NCBI RefSeq assembly: GCF_028275115.1
Contig: NZ_JAQCNH010000019.1
Span: 62,001 to 126,000 of the forward strand
DNA from: Halorientalis sp.
GTDB taxonomy: Archaea > Halobacteriota > Halobacteria > Halobacteriales > Haloarculaceae
Length of the DNA stretch: 64,000 nucleotides
Reading direction: 5' to 3'
The notes beneath the pieces were generated by a model that was given only the letters and a program-made list of their open reading frames with translations, searched no databases and was not told where the DNA came from. Shown in pieces: positions 19,203 to 28,063 of the stretch (its first letter is position 1; the number at the start of each line of letters is the position of its first letter). Position numbers and translations under genes: made by a program.

Positions 19203-19273
19203 CCGTGGCCGTCGACCGACCCGCGACCTCGTTTCAGAAAGCATATGTGGCGTGATTCCCCGCTTTCAGTCGG

Positions 19274-19429
19274 ATGCCTGAGTGTCAGAACTGCGGTTCT
19301 TTCGTGACTGAGGCGTACGTCCGGGTGTTTACGCCCGAGACTCTCGACGCACCGCGTGTCTGTCCTAACTGCGAGGACAAGATCAGGGACGGAAACGACG
19401 TCCGCGAGGCTCGTTCCTCGCGGTCCTGA
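19274..19429 (+). CDS. Small zinc-ribbon protein (DUF7563-like)
   Basis: This 51-residue protein has two CxxC knuckles, CQNC at residues 4-7 and CPNC near 34-37, separated by a beta-rich stretch (YVRVFTPET). This matches a haloarchaeal family of tiny zinc-finger proteins that I recall as DUF7563, with no known function. The ATG lies 71 bp after the helicase stop. Cys pairs, acidic flanks and a clean start support a real gene despite the size. Confidence 0.8.
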   Translation: MPECQNCGSFVTEAYVRVFTPETLDAPRVCPNCEDKIRDGNDVREARSSRS

Positions 19430-19554
19430 CCCCTTTTCTCGTTTCCCCGATTACCGACGACTCGTCTCGCTCGTCCCCGTCCACCCCCAGCTACAGCTTG
19501 CGACCCGAAACTGGGGACCGACGACTACACAAGTCCCCCGCCGAACCGTTAGAT

Positions 19555-20652
19555 ATGGATCTCGAGGTAGAGGCCGTCGAGGCAATCGACGAGACGGCCG
19601 TCCCAACAGGCGTCGACGCGGCCGACTACGTCCTCTACGGCGGGAAAGGCGGCGTCGGTAAGACGACGATGGCGGCCGCGACGGCGCTGGCCAGCGCCCG
19701 CGACGACACCACCACGCTCGTGGTTTCGACCGACCCTGCCCACTCGCTGTCCGACACCCTCGAAACGGACATTCCGGCCGACCCCGAGCGCATCCGGAAG
19801 GACATTCCACTCTACGCCGCCGAGATCGACCCCGAGGAGGCCGTCGGTGACGGCCCCTTCGACGCCGAGGGTGGCCTCGGCGGAATGGGTGGTCTCGGGC
19901 AACTGCTCGGCGGTGGCGGCCCGATGGGCGGCATGGGCGGACAGAGCCAGCAGGCAGATGCGTCCGGTGCCGAGGACGAGGCCGCAGCCGCGGACCCGCT
20001 GGCCGGGCCGATGCCCGGGATGGACGAGGCGGCCGCGATGCGGCTCCTGCTCGAGTACATGGACGACGACCGGTTCGAGCGCGTAATCGTCGACACCGCG
20101 CCGACGGGCCACACGCTCAGGCTGCTCGAACTGCCGGAACTGCTCGACTCGATGATGGGGCGTCTCCTGAAGTTGCGCCAGCGGCTCAGCGGTCTCTTCG
20201 ACTCCCTGCCGTTCGGCGGCGGCGACGAGGAGCAGGGGGCCGACATGGCGGACCTGGAGGTGCTTCGCGAGCGCATCGAGCGGCTCCGCGCGGTGCTTCG
20301 CGACCCCGCGATGACCGACTTCCGTATCGTGATGGTGCCCGAGGAACTGAGCGTGATGGAGTCCCAGCGGCTGCTGGACCGACTGGAGACGTTCGGGGTT
20401 CCAGTCGAGACCGTCGTCGTCAACCGCGTCATGCAGGACCTCACGGACGTGGCGGACGTCGAGAGCGACTGGTCCGTCTCGCCGGACCTGGACGACTGTG
20501 AGTTCTGTCAACGCCGGTGGCAGGTTCAGCAGCAGGCACTCAAAGAGGCCCAGGACCTGTTCCGGGGGCACGACGTGAAACGGGTTCCGTTGTTCGCCGA
20601 CGAGGTGCGCGGGGAGAATCTGTTGCGAGTCGTCGCCGCCTGTCTCGACTAG
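19555..20652 (+). CDS. ArsA/Get3-family ATPase
   Basis: This 365-residue deviant-Walker ATPase has the P-loop GGKGGVGKT (residues 29-37), the switch STDPAHSL (~58-65) and DTAPTGHTLRL (180-190). A CEFC pair (C315, C318) near the C-terminus matches the zinc-binding CxxC at the Get3 dimer interface. Residues ~101-157 form a Gly/Met-rich insert (for example GGMGGLGQLLGGGG) where Get3 carries its client-binding region. I infer a Get3-like role in handling tail-anchored membrane proteins. An arsenite pump role is less likely, as no arsB or arsD is nearby. It overlaps a small convergent membrane gene by 4 bp. Confidence 0.85.
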   Translation: MDLEVEAVEAIDETAVPTGVDAADYVLYGGKGGVGKTTMAAATALASARDDTTTLVVSTDPAHSLSDTLETDIPADPERIRKDIPLYAAEIDPEEAVGDGPFDAEGGLGGMGGLGQLLGGGGPMGGMGGQSQQADASGAEDEAAAADPLAGPMPGMDEAAAMRLLLEYMDDDRFERVIVDTAPTGHTLRLLELPELLDSMMGRLLKLRQRLSGLFDSLPFGGGDEEQGADMADLEVLRERIERLRAVLRDPAMTDFRIVMVPEELSVMESQRLLDRLETFGVPVETVVVNRVMQDLTDVADVESDWSVSPDLDDCEFCQRRWQVQQQALKEAQDLFRGHDVKRVPLFADEVRGENLLRVVAACLD

Positions 20653-20825
20653 TCGACGAGCCGGGAGACGCCGACGCCCATCCCCACGATAAGCAGGCCG
20701 AGCAGGCCGTTCAGGACGAGGCCGATCTGACGGCCGTTGACGAAGTTCTGGACTCCCAGCCCGACGAACAACATTCCGATGAGCACATGCAGTGACAGCA
20801 CCACCTTCCCCAGGTCGAAGTCCAT
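20649..20825 (-). CDS. Small two-helix membrane protein
   Basis: This 58-residue protein has two hydrophobic helices (about residues 8-26 and 34-53) joined by a short NGRQ loop, and a short charged start, MDFDLGK. No family is recognised. The ATG at 20825 gives a compact protein, while upstream extension only adds basic low-quality sequence. It is convergent with the Get3-like gene, with a 4-bp overlap of stop regions. Confidence 0.65.
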   Translation of the reverse strand: MDFDLGKVVLSLHVLIGMLFVGLGVQNFVNGRQIGLVLNGLLGLLIVGMGVGVSRLVD

Positions 20826-20886
20826 ACGTTCCAGTTGCCTCCCGCAAATAAAAAGTCGCCCGAAACACAGCCAGCCGCCGTCGATT

Positions 20887-22212
20887 TCACTCGGTGTCCG
20901 TGACGACCAACACGTGCAGGTCGTTGACGTTGGTCCCCGTTGGCCCTGTCCGGAGCAGGGCGGTCCGCTCGCCGAGGTGCGACGCCGCGTCGTTGTCCGC
21001 GAGCGCACGCGCTGCCGCCTCGTCGTCGACCGTCTCGACGTCGACGAGCGCACCGGCCACCCCGCTCGTACCGTCCTGACCGTCCGTGTCGACGCTCGCT
21101 AGTACGGCTCCCTCGGGGAGCGAGCGGGCCGCACTGAGCGCAAACTCGCAGTTGGGGCCACCACGGCCGTCGCCGTCGACTGTGACCGTCGTCTCCCCGC
21201 CCGAGAGAATGACCGCCGGCGGCGAGACGGGACTCCCGGTTTCGCGGCTCTCCCGGGCCACCGCCGCGTGGGTCTTGGCCACTTCCCGGGCCTCGCCCTC
21301 GATGCCCGCGCCGAGTACCAGTGGCGTGAAACCCGCATCCGACGCGACGCCGCTGGCCGCGTCGATGGCCGTCCGCCCGTTCGCGAGGACGAACGTCCGG
21401 ACGTGCTCGAAAACCGACGCGCCGGCCGTTGGCGTCTCCGCCACCTCGCCGGCGACACCGCGGTCGAGCCGTTCCTCGACCGGTGTCGGTGGCGCCACGT
21501 CGTACTCCTCGAGGACACGTTGAGCGTCAGCGAACGTCGTGGGGTCCGGGACGGTCGGGCCGCTGGCGATTACCGCCGGGTCGTCGCCGACTACGTCCGA
21601 GAAAAGCAGTGTGACGACCGTCGCTGGCGCGGCCGCGCGAGCCAACTGACCACCTTTGATCGCCGAGCAGTGTTTCCGGACCGCGTTGACCGCACCGATG
21701 GGTGCGCTCGCCGACAGTAGCGATTCGGTCACCCGCTGGAGGTCCGAGAGCGCGAGACCGTCGGCCGGAGCGGGCAGAAGCGCGCTCCCGCCGCCGGTCA
21801 GGACCGCCAGAACGAGCGTGTCCTCCTCGGCGTCGACGGCCGCTTCCCGGACTGCTCGGGCGCTCTCGACGGCGCGCTCGCTCGGAATCGGGTGGTCGCC
21901 GTCACGGACGGTAACGCGTTCGGTTGGCGTGGGGTCGTCGGTGACCACGACGCCGCCGTTGAGGCGGGTTTCGAGGACCCTCTCCAGTGCGGCCGCGACC
22001 CCCGCCGCGGCCTTCCCGCCGCCGAGGACGACCACGCGCTCGAAGGCGTCGAGGTCGATGCGGCCACCGGCGACCCGGAGCCGGTCGTCCTGCAGGGCGA
22101 GTCGGTCGCGGACGACCCGTTCGGGACGGGCGGCGTCGATGCCCGCCTCGATGCAGGCCAGTGCCAGGCTGTGGGCGGCAGTCCGTGAGCGGGCGTCGCG
22201 GTCCCGAATCAC
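20887..22212 (-). CDS. Glycerate 2-kinase, MOFRL family
   Basis: The 441-residue protein matches the class II glycerate kinase (GckA/MOFRL) family. It has VVVLGGGKAAAGVAAALE (~60-77), GDHPIPSER (~105), VLTGGGSALLPAPADG (~137), and the C-terminal MOFRL part ILSGGETTVTVDGDGRGGPNCEFALS (~335-360). These enzymes phosphorylate D-glycerate to 2-phosphoglycerate, feeding lower glycolysis. It starts inside the stop of the upstream SDR gene (4-bp overlap), so the two are coupled. Confidence 0.9.
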   Translation of the reverse strand: MIRDRDARSRTAAHSLALACIEAGIDAARPERVVRDRLALQDDRLRVAGGRIDLDAFERVVVLGGGKAAAGVAAALERVLETRLNGGVVVTDDPTPTERVTVRDGDHPIPSERAVESARAVREAAVDAEEDTLVLAVLTGGGSALLPAPADGLALSDLQRVTESLLSASAPIGAVNAVRKHCSAIKGGQLARAAAPATVVTLLFSDVVGDDPAVIASGPTVPDPTTFADAQRVLEEYDVAPPTPVEERLDRGVAGEVAETPTAGASVFEHVRTFVLANGRTAIDAASGVASDAGFTPLVLGAGIEGEAREVAKTHAAVARESRETGSPVSPPAVILSGGETTVTVDGDGRGGPNCEFALSAARSLPEGAVLASVDTDGQDGTSGVAGALVDVETVDDEAAARALADNDAASHLGERTALLRTGPTGTNVNDLHVLVVTDTE

Positions 22213-23036
22213 GCTAACTTTTTAACCAGTCGGTACACGCCGTCGCGCAGGCGGTCCGGGACGAACCGGAGCAGCGTGGAGTACTTCGCGACCTGGCCGA
22301 CCGGATAGCGCGGGTCGGGGTCGGGTGAGCAGGCTGCTTCTAAAACCGTCTCGGCTACGTCTGTCGGTGCGACCGCCAGTGCGCTCGTGCCCCCGAATGT
22401 CTGCCCCTCATCGTAGAACGCGTAGATCGAGTCGTAAGCTCCCGAGCGTTCGGTGCCGTTCTCCAGTTCCTCGTCGGCTCGGTCGTCGAAGTTCGTATCG
22501 ACCGGTCCGGGCTCGATCAGAACGGCGTCGATGTCGTACCCGTCGACCTCGCCCCGGAGTGCGTCGGTCAGCCCTTCGAGGGCGAACTTCGAGCCGTTGT
22601 AGACGCCCATGCCCGGCGTGGCAATCCGGCCCGCGACCGAGGAGATGTTGACGACCGTCCCCTCACCCTGCTCGCGCATGTGGGGCAAGGCCGCGCGGAT
22701 TAGACGGTGCGGGCCGTAAACGTTCACGTCGAACTGGTCGTGGACGCGGTCGGTCGGCACGTCCTCGAGCGGACCGAACTGCGCGTAGCCGGCGTTGTTG
22801 ACGAGACAGTCGAGCCGACCGTCCTCCTCGACGACGCGCTTGATGGCGGCGTCGACGTCTTCTTGCTCTGTTACGTCGAGTTCCTGGGTCCGGCAGCCCG
22901 CCTCGGCCAGCGCCTCGATGTCGTCCGTGTCCCGTGCCGTGGCGTAGACCGTCCACCCCTCCGCTTCGAAGGTCTCTGCCGTCGCGCGACCGATGCCGGA
23001 CGACGCCCCCGTGATCAGCACCGTCTTGTCTTCCAT
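22209..23036 (-). CDS. Short-chain dehydrogenase/reductase
   Basis: This 275-residue classical SDR has the cofactor motif TGASSGIG (residues ~9-16), NNAG near 85, catalytic Ser in ISSVAG and the YxxxK pair in YNGSK (~150-154). The start at 23036 gives MEDKTVLITGASS. The aspartate that would favour NAD is not seen after the second strand (ATARDTDD suggests NADP). It lies upstream of, and overlaps, the glycerate kinase gene, so it may act on a related hydroxy-acid (inference); the substrate is unknown. Confidence 0.88.
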   Translation of the reverse strand: MEDKTVLITGASSGIGRATAETFEAEGWTVYATARDTDDIEALAEAGCRTQELDVTEQEDVDAAIKRVVEEDGRLDCLVNNAGYAQFGPLEDVPTDRVHDQFDVNVYGPHRLIRAALPHMREQGEGTVVNISSVAGRIATPGMGVYNGSKFALEGLTDALRGEVDGYDIDAVLIEPGPVDTNFDDRADEELENGTERSGAYDSIYAFYDEGQTFGGTSALAVAPTDVAETVLEAACSPDPDPRYPVGQVAKYSTLLRFVPDRLRDGVYRLVKKLA

Positions 23037-23154
23037 ACCGCACGCCTCGCCCGGGGCGCTGTTAAATTGCCAGTGTTTCCAACGGATTCCCGACCGGTCA
23101 CCCCTCCGCACGGATGAGCAGGCTATTGAGGCCGGCGCACCTCCAGCCGACGGC

Positions 23155-23931
23155 ATGTATCTCGCAGACGAGACGTGGCCCGATCTGGGCGCGTACTTCG
23201 AGGACGAGTCGCTGGTCATCGTGCCGCTAGGCTCGACGGAACAGCACGGCCCGCACCTTCCCGAAGGAACCGACCACATGATCGCACAGGCGCTGGCCCG
23301 AGACGCCGCCGACCGGACCGGCTATCTCTGTAGCCCCACTATCAACGTCGGCGTCTCGCCCCACCATCGACAGTTCCACGGCACGATGTGGGTCGACGCT
23401 CCGGTCTTCCGGGACTACGTCGAGAGTTTCTCCCGGAACCTCACGTCCCACGGCGTCGACCGCATCGTCTACGTCAACGCCCACGGCGGGAACGTCGAAC
23501 ACCTCCGGGAAGTCGGTCGCCGCCTCCACGAGACCGAGACCGCCTACGCCATCGAGTGGATGTGGGACCAGTCTATCCCGGACCTCGTCGACGACCTCTT
23601 CGAACAGAACGGCCCCCACGGCGGCCCCAAGGAGACGGCGATGATTATGCACATCGCGAACGAACTCGTCCACGACGACCGCCTCGAAGACGCCCGCGAC
23701 GGCGGCCTCCTCGAGTGGGAGAACATGGCCGTCCACGGCGCGACCACGTTCTACGACGCCGCGGACAACACCAACAACGGCGTGCTCGGCGACCAGACCG
23801 ACGCGACCCCCGAGAAAGGACGTGAACTGTTCGAGGCCGCCAGCGACCAACTGGTGAACCTCTGTGGGTGGCTCGACGACCAGCCGTTCGAGGACCTGAT
23901 GCCGGAACCGCACGTAAGCGAGCGCGAATGA
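23155..23931 (+). CDS. Creatininase-family amidohydrolase
   Basis: The 258-residue protein has creatininase-family metal motifs: PLGSTEQHGPHLPEGTD (Glu and His, residues ~24-40), SPHHRQFHGT (~66-75), NAHGGN (~106-111) and a late Glu in GPKETAMI. In archaea one member, ArfB, deformylates an early riboflavin/F420 intermediate, and I consider that role likely but unproven here. Creatinine use is not expected. The ATG at 23155 starts directly before the conserved ADETWPDLGAY block. It is divergent from the SDR gene. Confidence 0.82.
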   Translation: MYLADETWPDLGAYFEDESLVIVPLGSTEQHGPHLPEGTDHMIAQALARDAADRTGYLCSPTINVGVSPHHRQFHGTMWVDAPVFRDYVESFSRNLTSHGVDRIVYVNAHGGNVEHLREVGRRLHETETAYAIEWMWDQSIPDLVDDLFEQNGPHGGPKETAMIMHIANELVHDDRLEDARDGGLLEWENMAVHGATTFYDAADNTNNGVLGDQTDATPEKGRELFEAASDQLVNLCGWLDDQPFEDLMPEPHVSERE

Positions 23932-23935
23932 CCGC

Positions 23936-24763
23936 TCAGTCTCCGAACTCCGTCTTCACGTCGTCGGCGTACCGATCCGCCAGCCGCGTCGGTTCGGGAA
24001 GTTTGTAGCCGGCCGCACAGGAGAGCGTGAGGTCCGCGGCAGTCTCGGCACTCACTCGGTGGCCTGGGCTGACCAGTAGCGGATTGATCGTCCTGTTCGA
24101 CGAGTCGTACTGTCTCGACTGGGCGGCGTAGCCGATGACGGTCCCGTCGGGCGCGGTCACCTCCCCGTCTGCCTCGACGGCGACACGGTCGCCTTCGGCC
24201 AGTCCGTCGGTCGACGCGGCGGGCTGGCCACAGAGCAGGTTCTTCGCGACGCCGACGCTGGGCACGTCGAACAGGACGCCGACGTGGGTCGCCAGCCCGG
24301 CCTCCCGGTAGTGGATGTGACCGCTCCCGTCGAAGAAAACGAGGTCAGGTTCGACGGCGAGTTCACGGAAGCCCGCCAGTATCGCGCCGCCCTCCCGGAA
24401 GGACAGCAGGCCGGGAATGTACGGGATGTCGGTCGGCACGACGGCGTGAGCCCGCTCGATCACCTCACCGCCCTGGAAGGCGACTAGCGCCGACACGGCA
24501 CGGTCGTCGTCGAGGAACGCCTGGTCGACACCGACGACGACGGGGACTTCCGCGTCGGAGTCGTCCGCTGGCCCGTCGCCGTCACCGCCGTCCGCAGCGC
24601 CGAGTCCCTGCTGCTCGCTCTCCCGGTCGGCACAGACCAGGCCCGGATCGAAGTCGAAGTCGTCCTCGAAGGTGGCTCTCTCGGCGATTTCACGCTGGAG
24701 GGCTTCCATCTCCGCCCGGTCGAGACTCGCGTCTGGGACGAACTCGGGGTGGACAGGCTCCAT
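23936..24763 (-). CDS. nfi: Endonuclease V
   Basis: The 275-residue protein matches endonuclease V, which cuts next to deoxyinosine and repairs deaminated adenine. Motifs include VGVDQAFLDD (catalytic Asp, ~75-84), PYIPGLLSFREG (the wedge-type block, ~113-124), DLVFFDGSGHIHYREAGLA (~138-156), and PSVGVAKNLLCG (~166-177). An acidic insert (residues ~48-70) precedes the first catalytic strand. It is followed 3 bp later by the rhomboid gene region on the same strand, whose stop lies just upstream of this start. Confidence 0.9.
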   Translation of the reverse strand: MEPVHPEFVPDASLDRAEMEALQREIAERATFEDDFDFDPGLVCADRESEQQGLGAADGGDGDGPADDSDAEVPVVVGVDQAFLDDDRAVSALVAFQGGEVIERAHAVVPTDIPYIPGLLSFREGGAILAGFRELAVEPDLVFFDGSGHIHYREAGLATHVGVLFDVPSVGVAKNLLCGQPAASTDGLAEGDRVAVEADGEVTAPDGTVIGYAAQSRQYDSSNRTINPLLVSPGHRVSAETAADLTLSCAAGYKLPEPTRLADRYADDVKTEFGD

Positions 24764-24766
24764 CGC

Positions 24767-25708
24767 TCAGAACGGGCCGCGGCCACCGGGCCCGCCGGGG
24801 CCGCCCGGGCCGCGACCCATCCCACCGCCGAGCTGGAGTTGCCCGGGGGCGCTGAGCTTGTCTTTGACCCGCTGGCCGTAGAGCAGACCGAGCGCGAGCC
24901 CGACGGCGTGAGCGACGTGGGCGATGCCGCCGCCGACCCCGCCGACGATTCCGAGCGCGCTCAGCCCGGCGTAGCCGATGGTGATAACCCAGATGGGAAC
25001 GGGCAGCAGAAAGTAGAGATACACCTTGAGGTTCGGGTTCAGCACGGTCAGCACACCCATAATCGCGAGTGCTGCGCCACTGGCGCCGAGTGCACCCGCC
25101 GGGTTGCCCTGGTAGGCCTGGATGGCGATCTGGCCGAGGCCCGCCAGGACGCCGCTCCCGAGGAACAGTAGCGCGAAGTCCCGGGAACCGACGTACCGCT
25201 CGACGATCCGGCCGAAAAAGAAGATCACGATGCTGTTCCCGCCGATGTGAAAGAGGCTCAACGGCGCGTGGGAGAAGATCGAGGTGACCCAGGTCCAGAC
25301 GTACTCCGGGTTCGCCGGTGAGATGACGAACAGTGCTCTGAACGCCGCCTCGCCGAGCGTGAAGAGGACGATGTGTTCGATGAGGAAGACGGCCCAGATG
25401 ATACCGAGGAACAGGTATGTCACGTTTCCTCTGAAGTAGCCCAGAATCCCGCCGGGACCGGTGTTGATTCCGAGCCGGGACGCGATGCCGTTGCTCTCGG
25501 CTGTGGAACTCCCCCAGCCGCCACCGCCGCTCCCGTCGACGGTGTCGTCGAAGCCGCTGTCGAAGACGCCGTCCGGGTCGTTCCAGTTTTCTAGCCCCGG
25601 ACAACTGTGGTTTTCGGGGAGGCGGTGGTCACCGCAGTAGGTCCCCCCGCAGTGGCGACACTGGTACGGCATATTTTCCTCTCGCCCACACGCGTCGCAC
25701 TTCGCCAT
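24767..25708 (-). CDS. Rhomboid-family intramembrane protease with N-terminal zinc finger
   Basis: The 313-residue protein begins with an AN1-like zinc finger (CDACG, CRHCGGTYCGDH, then HSC; residues 4-34). A Gly/Ser linker and about six transmembrane segments follow. The rhomboid catalytic serine is in GASGA (~190), and the paired His is in the last helix, HVAHAVGL. Rhomboids cut substrates inside the membrane. The tail (~295-313) is Gly/Pro-rich. AN1-rhomboid fusions are common in haloarchaea (family knowledge). The gene lies 3 bp upstream of nfi in the same transcript. Confidence 0.88.
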   Translation of the reverse strand: MAKCDACGREENMPYQCRHCGGTYCGDHRLPENHSCPGLENWNDPDGVFDSGFDDTVDGSGGGGWGSSTAESNGIASRLGINTGPGGILGYFRGNVTYLFLGIIWAVFLIEHIVLFTLGEAAFRALFVISPANPEYVWTWVTSIFSHAPLSLFHIGGNSIVIFFFGRIVERYVGSRDFALLFLGSGVLAGLGQIAIQAYQGNPAGALGASGAALAIMGVLTVLNPNLKVYLYFLLPVPIWVITIGYAGLSALGIVGGVGGGIAHVAHAVGLALGLLYGQRVKDKLSAPGQLQLGGGMGRGPGGPGGPGGRGPF

Positions 25709-25808
25709 TGTGCCGCGATAAGGTACGCCCCCGGAAAGGTCTTCCCCACCGTCCCGACGGCCATGCACGGCCGGTTGGGCCGAGCGCCACCGGGTACGTC
25801 CGAGAACG

Positions 25809-25816
25809 TTTTATCG
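25809..25816 (+). promoter_or_regulatory. TATA-like box of the DUF5788 gene
   Basis: TTTTATCG is centred ~26 nt before the GTG at 25838, which supports that codon as the leaderless start and rejects longer upstream frames. Confidence 0.5.
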
Positions 25817-25837
25817 GTTGCGACCCGAGTAAAAGCC

Positions 25838-26284
25838 GTGCAGGAGTTCCAGCGCAAGCAGCTCCTCGAACGGATCGAGCGCGAGGGGGCGACAGTCGGC
25901 GCCGATATCCCCGACGAGATCGAGGTGCAGGGCGAGTTCATCGACCTCCAGACGTTCGTCTTCGAGATCAAGCGCCGGGAGACCGTTCCGCAGGGCGAGC
26001 GTGAACGGGTCACGCAGGCCAAAAAGAACCTTCGCCGTGAACGTCTCCAGCGCAAGCAACGCATCGAGGACGAGGACATCAGCTTCGAGGACGGCGAAGC
26101 CATCGCCCGAGCGATCATCGGCATCGACCGCGCGCTGAACGCACTGGAAAATCTCGGCCCGACCGACCTGGAAAAGGAGTCCGAACTACAGGAGACACAG
26201 GACAAGAAACGCTGGACGAAGTTCCTGAAGAAGGCGTTGGGCCACCAGGATGACAGCGGCGTCGGTGTCGGCCGCGGCCGCTGA
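25838..26284 (+). CDS. Haloarchaeal DUF5788-like protein
   Basis: This 148-residue, charged and mainly helical protein begins MQEFQRKQLLERIEREG. It carries a Lys/Arg-rich stretch, KKNLRRERLQRKQRIED (~70-86), unusual among the acidic proteins around it and suggestive of nucleic-acid or ribosome contact (inference). I recall the pattern as the haloarchaeal family DUF5788, of unknown function. Start is GTG with a TATA box 26 nt upstream. Confidence 0.75.
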   Translation: MQEFQRKQLLERIEREGATVGADIPDEIEVQGEFIDLQTFVFEIKRRETVPQGERERVTQAKKNLRRERLQRKQRIEDEDISFEDGEAIARAIIGIDRALNALENLGPTDLEKESELQETQDKKRWTKFLKKALGHQDDSGVGVGRGR

Positions 26285-26320
26285 ACAGTTTGATACCTCG
26301 GGCGGCCTAACGCTCACCCA

Positions 26321-28063
26321 ATGAGTCGTAACGCCGAGGTCGCCGGCCTCCTGGAGGAGTTCGCCGACCTGCTCGAAGCCAGAGACGTCGAGTACAAACC
26401 CCGCACGTACCGCCGCGCCGCCGAGAACATCCGCGGGCACCCCGCAGCTATCGAACACCTCGCGGCCGACGGCGAGAGCGGGGTGAAGGAACTCGACGGC
26501 GTCGGCGACGCCATCGCCTCGAAGGTCGTCGAGTACGTCGAAACCGGTGGTGTCGAGGAACTCGACGACCTCCGCGACGAACTCCCGGTCGACATGGCCG
26601 CGCTGACGAGCGTCGAGGGCGTCGGCCCCAAGACCGTGGGCACTCTCTACGAGGCACTCGGAATCACCACGCTCGACGAACTGGAGACCGCTGCCGAGAA
26701 CGGCGAGATTCGGGAGATTTCGGGGTTCGGCGAGACGACAGAACAGAACATTCTGGAGGGGGTCGCGTTCGCACGAGAGGCCCACGAGCGGGAACTGCTC
26801 GGCGAGGCCCGGCCATACGGCGACCGTGTGCGGGAGTTCCTGACCGGCGTCGATGCGGCCACGGAGGTTGAGCTCGCGGGTTCGATCCGCCGCTGGCGGC
26901 CGACCATCGGTGACGTGGACGTGCTGGTCGGGAGCACCGACGCCGACGCCGTCGTCGACGACTTCACTGGTTGGGACGCCGCCGAAACCGTGATCGAGGC
27001 CGGCGAGAGCAAGGCCAGTCTCCGCATCGACGACTTCCGGGTCGACCTCCGGGTCGTCGACACCGACGAGTTCGGGGCTGCACTCCAGTACTTCACCGGC
27101 AGCAAGGACCACAACGTCACGCTACGCAACCGGGCGATCGGCCGTGACCTGAAAATGAACGAGTATGGCGTGTTCGACGTGTCCGAGGTGGACGACCCCG
27201 ACGCCGACCAACGGGCCGGCCACCGCGTCGGTGGGGCGACCGAGGACGAGATGTACGCCGCGCTGGACCTCCCCTGGATTCCGCCGGAACTCCGCGAGGG
27301 CCGGGGCGAGGTCGCGGCCGCCGCCGACGGCGACCTCCCGGCTCTCATCGAAGACGGCGACGTTCGCGGTGACCTCCACACGCACACCGAGTGGTCCGAC
27401 GGCGGGAACACGATCCGGGAGATGGCTGCGGGCGCGGCCGAGTTCGGCCACGACTATCTGGCGGTCACCGACCACGCCACCGGGCCGGGGATGGTCGGCG
27501 GCGTCGGCCTCTCCGACGCGGAACTGCGCGACCAGATCGACGAGATTCGGGCCGTCGACGCCGAGGTCGACGTCGACCTGTTCGCGGGCGTCGAGGCCAA
27601 CATCGGGGCCGACGGCTCGGTCTCGGTGGGCGACGCCGTGCTCGACGCACTCGACCTGGTGGTCGCCTCACCACACGCCGGTCTCGACGGCGATGGCACC
27701 GACCGACTGGTGACTGCCACGGAACACCCAGCAGTCGACGTAGTTGGACATCCGACCGGCCGAGTCCTCAACCAGCGGGGCGGACTGGACGTGGACATCG
27801 AGCGGGTTGCAGCGGCAGCGGCAGACGCCGGGGTTGCACTGGAGATCAACAGCAGTCCGCGGCGGCTGGACATCGACGGGAGTCTCGTCAAGCCCGCCAT
27901 CGAGACCGGGGCGACTATCGCCATCGACACAGATGCCCACCAGCCCGGCACCCTGGAGTCCGTCCGGTACGGCGTCCACACTGCACGCCGTGGCTGGGCG
28001 GAGACCGACGACGTGCTGAACGCCCGTGATGTCGACAGCGTGCGTGCGTTTCTGGGACTGTGA
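26321..28063 (+). CDS. polX: Family X DNA polymerase with C-terminal PHP domain
   Basis: The 580-residue protein has helix-hairpin-helix repeats (LDGVGDAIASKV ~57, VEGVGPKTVGTLY ~94) and the nucleotidyltransferase site AGSIRRWRPTIGDVDVLVGS (GS plus DxD, ~187-206). A C-terminal PHP domain starts GDLHTHTEWSDGGNT (~351-365). PolX enzymes fill short gaps in base-excision repair, and the PHP domain gives 3'-5' exonuclease or AP-site processing. The set of HHH, Pol and PHP is complete. The next gene overlaps its stop (GTGA). Confidence 0.93.
   Translation: MSRNAEVAGLLEEFADLLEARDVEYKPRTYRRAAENIRGHPAAIEHLAADGESGVKELDGVGDAIASKVVEYVETGGVEELDDLRDELPVDMAALTSVEGVGPKTVGTLYEALGITTLDELETAAENGEIREISGFGETTEQNILEGVAFAREAHERELLGEARPYGDRVREFLTGVDAATEVELAGSIRRWRPTIGDVDVLVGSTDADAVVDDFTGWDAAETVIEAGESKASLRIDDFRVDLRVVDTDEFGAALQYFTGSKDHNVTLRNRAIGRDLKMNEYGVFDVSEVDDPDADQRAGHRVGGATEDEMYAALDLPWIPPELREGRGEVAAAADGDLPALIEDGDVRGDLHTHTEWSDGGNTIREMAAGAAEFGHDYLAVTDHATGPGMVGGVGLSDAELRDQIDEIRAVDAEVDVDLFAGVEANIGADGSVSVGDAVLDALDLVVASPHAGLDGDGTDRLVTATEHPAVDVVGHPTGRVLNQRGGLDVDIERVAAAAADAGVALEINSSPRRLDIDGSLVKPAIETGATIAIDTDAHQPGTLESVRYGVHTARRGWAETDDVLNARDVDSVRAFLGL

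Noticed and set aside
19555-20652. Arsenite-pump ATPase as the role of the ArsA-family gene
   Set aside because: No arsenic genes nearby; a single ATPase domain with Get3-type CxxC.
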